Source: CAYUKK01 sp964445305 (lineage in GTDB: Bacteria > Acidobacteriota > Aminicenantia > Aminicenantales > UBA8522). Taken from it: DNA of 14,607 nucleotides. Location of the stretch: the NCBI GenBank assembly GCA_964445305.1, contig CAYUKK010000165.1:1-14607 (forward strand). The letters run 5' to 3'. Position numbers and translations under genes: made by a program. A model generated the notes under the pieces. That model was not told where the DNA came from, did no database searches, and saw only the letters and a program-made list of their open reading frames with translations. How positions within the stretch are numbered: position 1 is the stretch's first letter; every line of letters begins with the position of its first letter. Below, in pieces: positions 6,834 to 13,773 of this stretch.

Positions 6834-7831
6834 GATTTGTTCCTCTGGTAGGGAAAAAACAGATTTTCGGGGAAGAGTTGCCATTTCAGGCTTCCCTCGA
6901 GGCTTTGAATATGAAGCCGGATAGCCTGCTTGATCTTCAGGTCGAGGAGCATGCGGGAGATAGAAGCCGAGGCTTCGGCCAAGGAGAGCCATTCGGATTC
7001 AAACTTTTTATCCAGTCGAAAAATGTGGAACCCGTAAGAGGACTCGATGATCGAACTCACCTCACCTTCGGCTAAAGAGAATATCGCCGCTTCCATTTCT
7101 TGAGGGAGCTGCCCCTTCTGGAAGATGCCCATCTCGCCACCGTGGGCTGCTTCTGGTCCAATCGACTTCGTCCGGGCCGCCGCCCTGAACTCCTCTTCGG
7201 AAGCGGATCTCAACTTTTCCCAAGTCTCCACTGCTTCAGCCTCGGTCGGAAGAAGGATCTGGCTGACCTGATACCTCTCGGGTAGGAAGAATTCGCTCTT
7301 GTGAAGCTCGTAGTAACGTCTAATTTCTTCGTCCTCCACGGTCACATTCTGGGTGACCTGAGCAAGATATTTTTCGATGACCAGCTTTTCCGTGAAGTCG
7401 CCGGAATCGAACTCCCAAAGCTCCGCCGACTCTTCGCCTCCGCCTCCTTGCTTGACCTTCTCCAAATAGACGTTTTTCTCCTCTTCGGAGACAACAACTC
7501 CTTTCTGTCGGGCCGCGTGGAGAAGGAGTTTCGTTTCCATAAATTCATCGAGGAGACGGCTCAACGTCGCTGGTTCGAGAGTGTCCGCTTTCTCTCCGAA
7601 AGCATCCCGAATATATTTTCTAAAATCCGAGCTATGGTACTCCGTTTCTCCGACGCTGAGGATGACTCGGTCTTCTGTCTCGCTTTCGGGAAGAGGAAGA
7701 GGTGACTCGGGAGCGCCTTTCTTTTTGCTCCCACACCCTACCGCTATCCATGCCGCGACAAGCAACCAGAGGAGCAGACGAAAAGCGGCCTTGGCGCCGC
7801 CTGATCTTTCTTCCATTTTCAGCAAGGCCAT
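6830..7831 (-). CDS. Parvulin-type (PrsA/SurA-like) peptidylprolyl isomerase lipoprotein
   Basis: A 333-residue protein. A hydrophobic N-terminal segment (about residues 17-31) ends in AVGC with the predicted lipidated Cys at residue 33, followed by a Lys/Pro/Ser/Glu-rich linker. Then come a helical foldase domain (about 55-180), a parvulin domain (about 187-275, with GGEMGIFQKGQLP and YGFHIFRLD) and a C-terminal helical tail. It would fold or escort exported proteins at a membrane surface. His-269 at the end of the parvulin domain is kept, but the early histidine position reads Gln-191 (VSQILL), so isomerase activity is doubtful. The start is 12 bases after the mfd stop with only a weak GGGATAG upstream; an alternative ATG at 7816 would shorten the N-terminus by five residues without changing the lipobox. 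It overlaps the SurA-like gene by 4 bases, so the pair is probably coupled. Confidence 0.85.
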   Translation of the reverse strand: MALLKMEERSGGAKAAFRLLLWLLVAAWIAVGCGSKKKGAPESPLPLPESETEDRVILSVGETEYHSSDFRKYIRDAFGEKADTLEPATLSRLLDEFMETKLLLHAARQKGVVVSEEEKNVYLEKVKQGGGGEESAELWEFDSGDFTEKLVIEKYLAQVTQNVTVEDEEIRRYYELHKSEFFLPERYQVSQILLPTEAEAVETWEKLRSASEEEFRAAARTKSIGPEAAHGGEMGIFQKGQLPQEMEAAIFSLAEGEVSSIIESSYGFHIFRLDKKFESEWLSLAEASASISRMLLDLKIKQAIRLHIQSLEGSLKWQLFPENLFFPYQRNKS

Positions 7832-7843
7832 TATAGTCTATCC

Positions 7844-10800
7844 CTATAACTGCTTCAAGATAGCGATCGTTTCCTCCAGCGCCTTCTCTTCCTCATCCGA
7901 AAGAAGCCAGAGCGTCAGGATTCCCTGGGGTGACAATGACCCTCCTTTACTTTGGAGAAGACGAGAAAGGCGCGCCGGTTCGATGGCTGACGCCCCATCA
8001 AGCTTCATGACAAGCCGATTACCAATTCTATCCAGCGACTTGAGCTTCCGCTCTCGAGCCAGAAACTTGACCGCCCCGTAGCGAAGAAGGTTTTCGACAC
8101 TCTTGGGCGGGGGGCCGAAACGGTCTCTTATCTCCTCCCTGATTCTTGGGATTTCCTCGAGCGATTCGATGGAAGAAACACGCTTGTAAAGGTTCAGCCT
8201 CAAGCTGATCTGAGGAAGATAGTCCTCAGGAATGCGGATATCCACCCGGAGATTGATTTCTGTCTTCGTTTCTTCTTTCCTCTCTCCCCGAAGCTCTTTC
8301 ACTGTTTGGTCCAGGAGCTCCATGAAAAAATCATACCCGACCGCCTCGATATAACCATGCTGCTCGGAACCGAGCAGGTTTCCCGCACCCCGAATTTCGA
8401 GATCTCTGGCCGCCAACCGGAAGCCAGAACCCAGCTCGCTGAACTCCTGGAGAGCTTTGAGCCTCTCCCTTGCTTGAGGGCTAAGTTCCCAATAGGGAGG
8501 GACAAAAAAGTACGCATAGGCTTGCCGCGAAGAGCGCCCCACCCGGCCTCGAAGCTGATAAAGCTGGGATAGCCCGAACTGGTCAGCCCGGTCGACAAGG
8601 AGGGTGTTGACGAGAGGAATATCAATGCCGTTCTCGATGATCGTCGTTGAAATCAGAACATTGTATTTGCCCTGGATGAACTCAATCATCCGCTTCTCAA
8701 TCTCCCCGCCGGCCATCTTCCCGTGGACGAATACTACCCTGGCCTGGGGGACGAGTCCCCCGATCATCCTGGCCACTTCCTCGATGTCCTCTATCTGGTT
8801 GTGGATGTAATAAACCTGTCCTTGCCGCCCCAGCTCCTGCTTGATGGCTGAAGCAATGAGTCTCTTGTCAAAGGGAGCGACAACCGTATGGATAGCCAGC
8901 CTATCCTTGGGCGGTGTCTCGATGAGGCTTATGTCACGGAGCCCCGAAAGAGAGAGGTTGAGTGTGCGCGGAATTGGCGTCGCCGTCAGAGTCAGGACAT
9001 CGATCGTTTCTTTTATCTGCTTGAGTTTCTCCTTATGCTTGACGCCAAACCTCTGCTCTTCATCGATGATGAGCAGCCCAAGGTCATGGAATTCAACGTC
9101 GGCCGAAAGCAGCCGATGCGTGCCGATAACCACATCGACTAACCCTTTTTTCAGGTCCTGAATGACTTTTTTCTGCTCCCTCTTGGACTGCAATCGAGTC
9201 AGGCCCTCGACGCGAACAGGGAAAAGCACCATTCGGTTACGGAAACTCTTGAGATGTTGGCTGACCAGGACGGTCGTCGGGCAGAGGACAGCCACCTGCT
9301 TGCCGTCCATCACTGCCTTGAAGGCAGCCCGCATGGCCACCTCGGTTTTCCCGTACCCGACGTCGCCGCAGACAAGGCGGTCCATGGGTGAATCCGATTC
9401 CATGTCCTTTTTGATCTCTTTAATGGCTCGGAGCTGGTCCTCTGTCTCTTCGTATTCAAACGTCCTGTCGAATTCCATCTCCCAACTGCCCGCGGGACTG
9501 AAGCTAAACCCCTTGACTGCCTTTCTCTTGGCATAAAGCTCAAGGAGCTCACGGGCCATCCTTTCGATCGCCCGGCGCGTCCTCTCCTTCGTCTTCTGCC
9601 AGGTTGACGTCCCTAACTTGCTCAAGACGGGCGGGGCGGCGCTGACCCTCGAATATTTCTGGACGAGGTTCAGATCCTCGACGGGCACATAGAGCTTGTC
9701 CCCGTCCTGGTAAACGAGTTCCATGAACTCGGCGGCTCGGCCATCGACGTGGAGCTTGACCAGACCCTTAAACACGCCAATCCCGTAATCGGCATGGACG
9801 ATGTAATCATTATCCTTAAGGTCCTGAAAATGGGAGACAAATCGCCTCCGCGAAGGGCGACTGATGAGGACTTTTTCCTCGGTGAAAATGTCCTTCTCCG
9901 AAAAATAAGCAATCCGTTCCGGGGGATAGCTGAATCCTCTCTCCAGCATTCCGACGTAAAGGAGGACCTCGGCCGACCTCGGCGAAGACAGAGGGTTCGA
10001 TTCTGCTCGCGCTCGGATGCGGTCCTGGGCCAAAAGGTTGACGAGTTTCTCCCGGACAGCCGCGTTGGATAGATAGAGGACAGCTCGCTCTCGAGCCCGC
10101 TGCATTCTCCTTAAATAGCGGAGGAAAAACGGCAGGCGATTTTCAAAGCGAGGCACCGATTGAAATGGAAAGGACAGAACGTGGCTCTTCTCCCCCTGAA
10201 AAGAAGAAAAGCTCTCGAGCTGGACAGAGCCTTCCTTCACCTTTTCCCAGAGAGCCGAGGGGAAAATTTCCTCCGGCGCAAGGCAGAAGGCTTTCTTTTC
10301 CCGGAGCGCCTGATATTGGAGCTCAGCCTCCTTCATGCTTTCTTTCCACTCCTCTTCCATTTCGACCGGCTCATCGAGGACAAACAGAGCGTTTTTCAAG
10401 TAATGAGTGAACGGCACAAACCGTTCCTGATGAAGGAGGGAAAGGAAAGCAAAACTGGGGAAGAATTCTCCTCTCCGAAGAGCCTCCACTTTTTCTTCTA
10501 AATCCGGGCCAGCCGAGCTCGACATTTTCTGGGCGAGTCCCGCCCATTCTTCGACGAAGGCAGAGCGGGCGGGGAATTCCCGCAGCGACGGGACCACGAT
10601 CCTCGAAATTCGGGCGATGGAACGCTGGCTCGAAATATCGAACTCCCGGACCGAGGCCACTTCATCGCCGCTAAACTCGACGCGGTAGGGATTCGCTGCC
10701 CATGGCGAGAAGACATCGACAATGCCCCCGCGCCAGGCGAATTCGCCGGGGGAAGCGACAAGATCTTCCCTGATGTACCCGAATTCCTGAAGGACGTGGA

Positions 10801-11272
10801 GGAAGGCATCACGGTCTTGACGAGAACCCTCGCCCAGCTCAAGAAAGGAATTGGCCAAATCAGCCGGGGAGGGAAAAGGCTTGAGTAAACCGATAGGATT
10901 AGTAAGAAGGAGAAAGGGAGAACGGCTCCCGCCGAGCAAACGATGGAAAAATTTCATCCGGGAAGCTACGGTCTCAAGAGAAGGCAGGGTCTCCTGATAA
11001 GGGTTCACTCCCAGAGCTGGAAGCACATCGAGGTCCCAGGCCACGGAAAGCTCCCGTAAAAAGAAGCGACATTGCTCTTCCAGGCGAGAAAACGGCTTGG
11101 ACTCGGGCTGGACATAAACAATGGGCTGGTCTAAACTCCTGGCGAGGCAGGCCAGGAAATAGGGCTTGGCCGGCTCAATCAGACCAGACACACGGACGGG
11201 CAGCTTTTTTCCCGCAATATGACGTTGAAGCTGCTTAAAGCTGTCTGTCTGCAAGAGAAAATCAAGGCTCAT
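7844..11272 (-). CDS. mfd: Transcription-repair coupling factor Mfd
   Basis: A 1142-residue cytoplasmic DNA translocase, full length for the family. It removes RNA polymerase stalled at DNA lesions and recruits UvrA for nucleotide excision repair. Domains in order: a UvrB-homologous N-terminal module without a working ATPase (about 1-330), the CarD-like RNA polymerase interaction domain (about 480-540, with HADYGIGVFKG and LYVPVEDL), two RecA-like translocase domains (about 600-960) and the C-terminal TRCF domain (about 1000-1110). The translocase domains contain Walker A GDVGYGKT (636-643, Lys-642), the DEEQ box (737-740), TATPIPRT and QLRGRVGRS. The start ATG has AGGAG just upstream at 11278-11282. 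It heads a unit with the two parvulin-type chaperones, 12 bases before the first. A TATAAT-type promoter lies immediately upstream. Nothing in the motifs suggests loss of function. Confidence 0.97.
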   Translation of the reverse strand: MSLDFLLQTDSFKQLQRHIAGKKLPVRVSGLIEPAKPYFLACLARSLDQPIVYVQPESKPFSRLEEQCRFFLRELSVAWDLDVLPALGVNPYQETLPSLETVASRMKFFHRLLGGSRSPFLLLTNPIGLLKPFPSPADLANSFLELGEGSRQDRDAFLHVLQEFGYIREDLVASPGEFAWRGGIVDVFSPWAANPYRVEFSGDEVASVREFDISSQRSIARISRIVVPSLREFPARSAFVEEWAGLAQKMSSSAGPDLEEKVEALRRGEFFPSFAFLSLLHQERFVPFTHYLKNALFVLDEPVEMEEEWKESMKEAELQYQALREKKAFCLAPEEIFPSALWEKVKEGSVQLESFSSFQGEKSHVLSFPFQSVPRFENRLPFFLRYLRRMQRARERAVLYLSNAAVREKLVNLLAQDRIRARAESNPLSSPRSAEVLLYVGMLERGFSYPPERIAYFSEKDIFTEEKVLISRPSRRRFVSHFQDLKDNDYIVHADYGIGVFKGLVKLHVDGRAAEFMELVYQDGDKLYVPVEDLNLVQKYSRVSAAPPVLSKLGTSTWQKTKERTRRAIERMARELLELYAKRKAVKGFSFSPAGSWEMEFDRTFEYEETEDQLRAIKEIKKDMESDSPMDRLVCGDVGYGKTEVAMRAAFKAVMDGKQVAVLCPTTVLVSQHLKSFRNRMVLFPVRVEGLTRLQSKREQKKVIQDLKKGLVDVVIGTHRLLSADVEFHDLGLLIIDEEQRFGVKHKEKLKQIKETIDVLTLTATPIPRTLNLSLSGLRDISLIETPPKDRLAIHTVVAPFDKRLIASAIKQELGRQGQVYYIHNQIEDIEEVARMIGGLVPQARVVFVHGKMAGGEIEKRMIEFIQGKYNVLISTTIIENGIDIPLVNTLLVDRADQFGLSQLYQLRGRVGRSSRQAYAYFFVPPYWELSPQARERLKALQEFSELGSGFRLAARDLEIRGAGNLLGSEQHGYIEAVGYDFFMELLDQTVKELRGERKEETKTEINLRVDIRIPEDYLPQISLRLNLYKRVSSIESLEEIPRIREEIRDRFGPPPKSVENLLRYGAVKFLARERKLKSLDRIGNRLVMKLDGASAIEPARLSRLLQSKGGSLSPQGILTLWLLSDEEEKALEETIAILKQL

Positions 11273-11638
11273 CTTGGCTCCTATCTATTATACGTGGACC
11301 CCTCATTCTGCGTCCATGCCGCAAACTTGCAATTTCGCCCTTCACCCGACCTCAGGGCTCATCTTCTTAACACCCAAAATCGTCAATGGGAATTCCCGAA
11401 CCGGTCTGTCGCGGCGCTTCCTCCCTATTGCCAATAAAGAGAGCTGTTGTCTCCCAGCAATTCAGTTCGCTTTGCCTCGTCCTCATTTTTTAGGATGCCA
11501 AGCGGTTCTCATCGAGGGCGATATTCTCATGGCGATTTCGGATGATACAGGCCCCCTGTCTTTTCATGGCCTTCTGATGATGGAGAGAGGAAAAGGTAGG
11601 GTGTAGGTTATCAGGTCATACTACAAAACCCGCAACCA
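11273..11638. other. Gap without a recognisable gene upstream of mfd
   Basis: About 365 bases between mfd and the beta-barrel remnant. Apart from the predicted mfd promoter I see nothing convincing. Plus-strand open frames here (for example 11274-11606) translate to Pro/Leu/Ser/Cys-rich text without family motifs, start without a ribosome-binding site and run over the mfd promoter. One small hairpin (ACAGG at 11547-11551, CCTGT at 11555-11559, then CTTTT) is too weak to call as a terminator. The stretch may be decayed DNA continuous with the neighbouring remnant. Confidence 0.4.
11287..11316 (-). promoter_or_regulatory. Predicted promoter of the mfd unit
   Basis: On the minus strand TGGACG (11316-11311) and a perfect TATAAT (11292-11287) are 18 bases apart. 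Transcription would start near 11280, only about eight bases before the mfd ATG, so the AGGAG at 11282-11278 would be cut or barely included. Either the transcript is nearly leaderless or the real promoter lies further upstream. Confidence 0.45.
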
Positions 11639-11814
11639 CTAAAAAAATTTCAAGAAGACGTCGTAGTTAAGCCGCTCATAGCGACCGTCTTCCCCTCTTA
11701 AATAATTGGAATCGACTCCAAAGAAAAAACCGTGCCGGGCCGCAAAACATAGCTAAAGAGCAAGCTCCCGAAGGTCTTTGTGCAATAGTGGTTATAATCA
11801 ACGATAGTCATGAA
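11639..11814 (-). pseudogene. C-terminal remnant of an outer-membrane beta-barrel protein (DUF5916-like), with a frameshift
   Basis: Reading the minus strand from 11814, about 30 codons give FMTIVDYNHY, then SLLFSYVLRPGTVF. From the stop at 11641-11639 backwards, in another frame, come FFGVDSNYLRGEDGRYERLN and YDVFLKFF. The two halves join into one sensible barrel C-terminus if a single T is added to the T6 run at 11729-11724. The pattern (LLFSY.L.PGTVFF.G...NYL, aromatic alternation, terminal Phe) is what the last strands of DUF5916-type or similar outer-membrane barrels look like, with Phe as the expected final residue. Nothing upstream of 11815 continues the barrel: a TAG at 11817-11815 closes the frame, and the next 112 bases up to 11930 are unrecognised. 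I infer a truncated, decayed gene. The family name is from memory of its C-terminal pattern and is the weakest part of the call. Confidence 0.6.
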
Positions 11815-11929
11815 CTACATTCTCTTCTTGTTGGCGCACCATCTTACCTACCCAGCTCTTCCTCTTGGTAATACACGCCCTAAAAAGGAAAAAAGTTCAC
11901 GCGAAGCGAATTTCTTATCGACGTTAATT

Positions 11930-12175
11930 TCAGGGCAAGATCCCCGGCGGCAGGATCTCAGTCCGGCCTGTTTCGTCTCTCCTTATCTCGATTTCCCGGC
12001 CAGCGATTCGACAGCCAAATCTTTCAACCATCTTTCCGGTAGCTCGGTCGACGACGCGCTTCCTCCACAACACCTCGTCAACGGGATATTCATGCCCGCC
12101 GGTGCGCACGGCGCGCGGCGTCTCTTCCCCCTTGTATCCGGAATAAAAAATCACCTCATCTTCTTTGATTGCCAT
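11930..12175 (-). CDS. Small conserved-looking hypothetical protein, 81 residues
   Basis: The chosen start is the ATG at 12175-12173, preceded on the minus strand by AGGAG at 12184-12180 with four bases between. The frame extends further upstream to an ATG at 12349, but that extension has no ribosome-binding site, runs over the predicted promoter and reads as random Arg/Ser-rich text. The protein is cytoplasmic (no signal or membrane segment) and highly charged. It starts MAIKEDEVIFYSGYKGEETP and contains short beta-strand-like stretches (VIFYSGYKGEE.PR, a Glu-Val-Leu-Trp segment, then REIEIRRDE). I recall uncharacterised small bacterial proteins with the same YSGYKGEE.PR opening followed by a strand-rich tail, but no function is known to me. 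It stands alone, divergent from the membrane protein and upstream of the beta-barrel remnant. Confidence 0.7.
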   Translation of the reverse strand: MAIKEDEVIFYSGYKGEETPRAVRTGGHEYPVDEVLWRKRVVDRATGKMVERFGCRIAGREIEIRRDETGRTEILPPGILP

Positions 12176-12184
12176 CGCGCTCCT

Positions 12185-12214
12185 ATCATAGCCACGAAGC
12201 CTCGCCCTCGTCAA
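12185..12214 (-). promoter_or_regulatory. Predicted promoter of the 81-residue protein gene
   Basis: On the minus strand TTGACG (12214-12209) and TATGAT (12190-12185) are 18 bases apart, each five of six to the sigma-70 consensus. The -10 box directly abuts the AGGAG at 12184-12180, so transcription from about 12178 would give an almost leaderless message lacking that AGGAG. The good match and the position conflict, so the site is tentative. Confidence 0.45.
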
Positions 12215-12370
12215 CCGGAGAGGGGATGAATCATCCAGACGATTCTTAGGGGAGAAGACAAGACCTGTTGACCTTTTGCCAGAGAAAACTTTTGCCACGC
12301 GTGAATTTAGCTCAACCGAGCATCGCCGCGGAGGGCCCATTTCTCCCATCTTGTGCCCAACAAAAAAGTA

Positions 12371-12399
12371 TTGTCAAAGCAAAGAAGGCTTTCTATAAT
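12371..12399 (+). promoter_or_regulatory. Near-consensus sigma-70 promoter of the membrane protein / molybdoenzyme unit
   Basis: TTGTCA (12371-12376) and a perfect TATAAT (12394-12399) are separated by exactly 17 bases. The expected start near 12406 leaves a leader of about 38 bases containing AAGGAGG at 12432-12438 before the ATG at 12444. This is the best promoter in the window. Confidence 0.7.
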
Positions 12400-12443
12400 C
12401 AGAGCGAGCCTGGTTTAGCATCGCCAAAGATAAGGAGGTCAGG

Positions 12444-13118
12444 ATGTCTGATAACCGCCTTCCTTCTCCCTTCATGGTAACCATGATGGTTGGCGCCCTC
12501 TGGGGCCTGGCCGAAGCGGCGCTCGGTGTCGGGCTGAGGTCCTGCGCTTCCTCCATCTCCGGTTCGGTGATGACCGCCGTGGCCCTCTTTTTTCTCAGCA
12601 CGGCCTGGGTATTGAGTCGCCGCATCATCAGTCTGGTCTGGCTTCTCCTCATCGTTTCCGTGATGAAAATATTCGATGCCTGGCTTCTTTCTCTTCCCAT
12701 CCGCCATGGCGCTGTAGCCAATCCCATTTTCGCTTTCTGGACAGAAGGTCTGGCTTTTCTTGTCATTCTGGGCATCACGAAAACCACCCTCATCGAGAAA
12801 ATCGGCGGCCGCGCCCTCTTCGGCGGCCTCAGCGCACTGGTGTCAGTGAACCTCTTCCCACTGGTGAAATATGCAACCGGTATTCCCGCTTGCGTGGTTC
12901 CTGGGACGAGCTATCCCCTTTCTCTTTACTATGCGCCGGTGGCGATTGCCCTTTCTTTCATCACCGTGCCCCTGGGCTTTGGGCTCGCCCGAAGAGTGCT
13001 GGCTGCTGCCGCCACACCTAACGCTCTTCTTCAGAGCAAGGCATTCCGCCATCTTGCCTCGCCGGCCACCCTCGCTCTCTGCCTGCTCCTCATCGTCCTC
13101 CTCCACGGCGGGAGATAG
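12444..13118 (+). CDS. Polytopic membrane protein of unknown function upstream of a molybdoenzyme
   Basis: A 224-residue protein that I do not recognise. It has about six or seven hydrophobic segments (roughly residues 9-30, 38-57, 61-84, 91-111, 122-140, 158-182 and 204-220) with very short loops and few charges, so it should sit in the inner membrane. The overall look (small, compact, Gly/Ala/Leu-rich, five to seven helices) is similar to substrate-binding subunits of ECF-type transporters, but no ECF ATPase or T-component is nearby and no motif confirms it. The start has a strong AAGGAGG six bases upstream and a near-consensus promoter. It lies 24 bases before the Tat-signal [2Fe-2S] subunit, so it is probably co-transcribed. 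It might anchor the exported oxidoreductase, carry its electrons or import its substrate; all three are guesses. No haem-ligand histidine pairs are obvious. Confidence 0.82.
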   Translation: MSDNRLPSPFMVTMMVGALWGLAEAALGVGLRSCASSISGSVMTAVALFFLSTAWVLSRRIISLVWLLLIVSVMKIFDAWLLSLPIRHGAVANPIFAFWTEGLAFLVILGITKTTLIEKIGGRALFGGLSALVSVNLFPLVKYATGIPACVVPGTSYPLSLYYAPVAIALSFITVPLGFGLARRVLAAAATPNALLQSKAFRHLASPATLALCLLLIVLLHGGR

Positions 13119-13142
13119 CCAGCTTGCCTAAGGGAGGGCAAT

Positions 13143-13772
13143 ATGGAAACACAAGCTAAAAGAAAGAAAAAAACCATCACCCGAAGGGATTTCATCAAAG
13201 GTCTGGGCGGAGGAGCTGCTGGCACTGCTCTCGCCTCCAGACTGCTCAGCCATCCGGCCGAAACTCTAACTAAGGAATTGGCTCAACCGTCCATCGTTTC
13301 GAGGAAGTCCATCTCTTTTTCCGTCAACGACCAGGCTGTTTCTCTCGAAGTCGAGCCTCGGGAAATGCTCCTTGATGTGCTTCGAGGAAAGCTCAAGCTC
13401 ACGGGAACGAAGTTAATGTGCGGTCACGGCGAATGCGGCGCCTGCACGGTGATTGTCGAGGGCCAGCCTGTTTATTCCTGCCTCTACCCCGCCTGGAGGG
13501 TCGACGGGAAAAAAGTCACGACTGTGGAAGGTTTAGCCAAGGAAGACAACCCTCATCCCGTCCAGCAGGCTTTTATCGACAAGGACGGCTACCAGTGTGG
13601 CTTCTGCACACCCGGCTTCATCATGTCCTCGGTGGCTCTGTTGGAGAAAAATCAAACGCCAACAGCGGCCGAAATAAAATCAGCCCTGAGCGGCAACCTC
13701 TGCCGCTGCGGGAACTATTCAAAAATATTTGAAGCGGTGGCCACCGCATCCCAGCGCATGAGGAAGGCTTAA
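13143..13772 (+). CDS. Tat-exported [2Fe-2S] small subunit of a xanthine dehydrogenase-family oxidoreductase
   Basis: A 209-residue protein. The N-terminus carries a twin-arginine signal (TRRDFIKG at residues 13-20 plus a Gly/Ala-rich hydrophobic stretch to about 35), so the enzyme acts in the periplasm. The ferredoxin-like domain follows (about 55-130) with plant-type cluster ligands C93, C98, C101 and C113 (CGHGECGAC...C). Next comes the helical second-cluster domain (about 135-205) with C152, C155, C187 and C189 (CGFC...CRC). All eight cysteines are present. The protein passes electrons from the molybdenum site of the partner large subunit. The start has GGGAGG at 13132-13137, and the large subunit begins two bases after its stop, so they form one enzyme. 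PaoA/YagT of E. coli is the best-known Tat-exported relative. The physiological substrate cannot be inferred. Confidence 0.93.
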   Translation: METQAKRKKKTITRRDFIKGLGGGAAGTALASRLLSHPAETLTKELAQPSIVSRKSISFSVNDQAVSLEVEPREMLLDVLRGKLKLTGTKLMCGHGECGACTVIVEGQPVYSCLYPAWRVDGKKVTTVEGLAKEDNPHPVQQAFIDKDGYQCGFCTPGFIMSSVALLEKNQTPTAAEIKSALSGNLCRCGNYSKIFEAVATASQRMRKA

Positions 13773-13773
13773 G

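Noticed and set aside
6831..6992. Longer N-terminus of the SurA-like protein starting at ATG 6992
   Set aside because: The extra 53 residues lie wholly within the upstream lipoprotein gene in another frame and would bury a clear signal peptide that begins at the ATG at 6833, which also forms an ATGA overlap.
11547..11564. ACAGG-CCC-CCTGT hairpin followed by CTTTT as a rho-independent terminator
   Set aside because: Five-pair stem, three-base loop and a short T-run, with no plus-strand gene upstream of it to terminate.
11274..11606. 110-codon plus-strand open frame upstream of mfd
   Set aside because: No Shine-Dalgarno, no recognisable motif, Pro/Cys/Leu-rich translation, and it overlaps the mfd promoter.
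11810..12229. 139-codon plus-strand open frame
   Set aside because: Antisense to the better supported 81-residue gene, with no ribosome-binding site or family motif.
12176..12349. Longer N-terminus of the 81-residue protein starting at ATG 12349
   Set aside because: No ribosome-binding site, covers a predicted promoter, and the extension reads as low-information Arg/Ser/Leu text; the internal ATG at 12175 has AGGAG.
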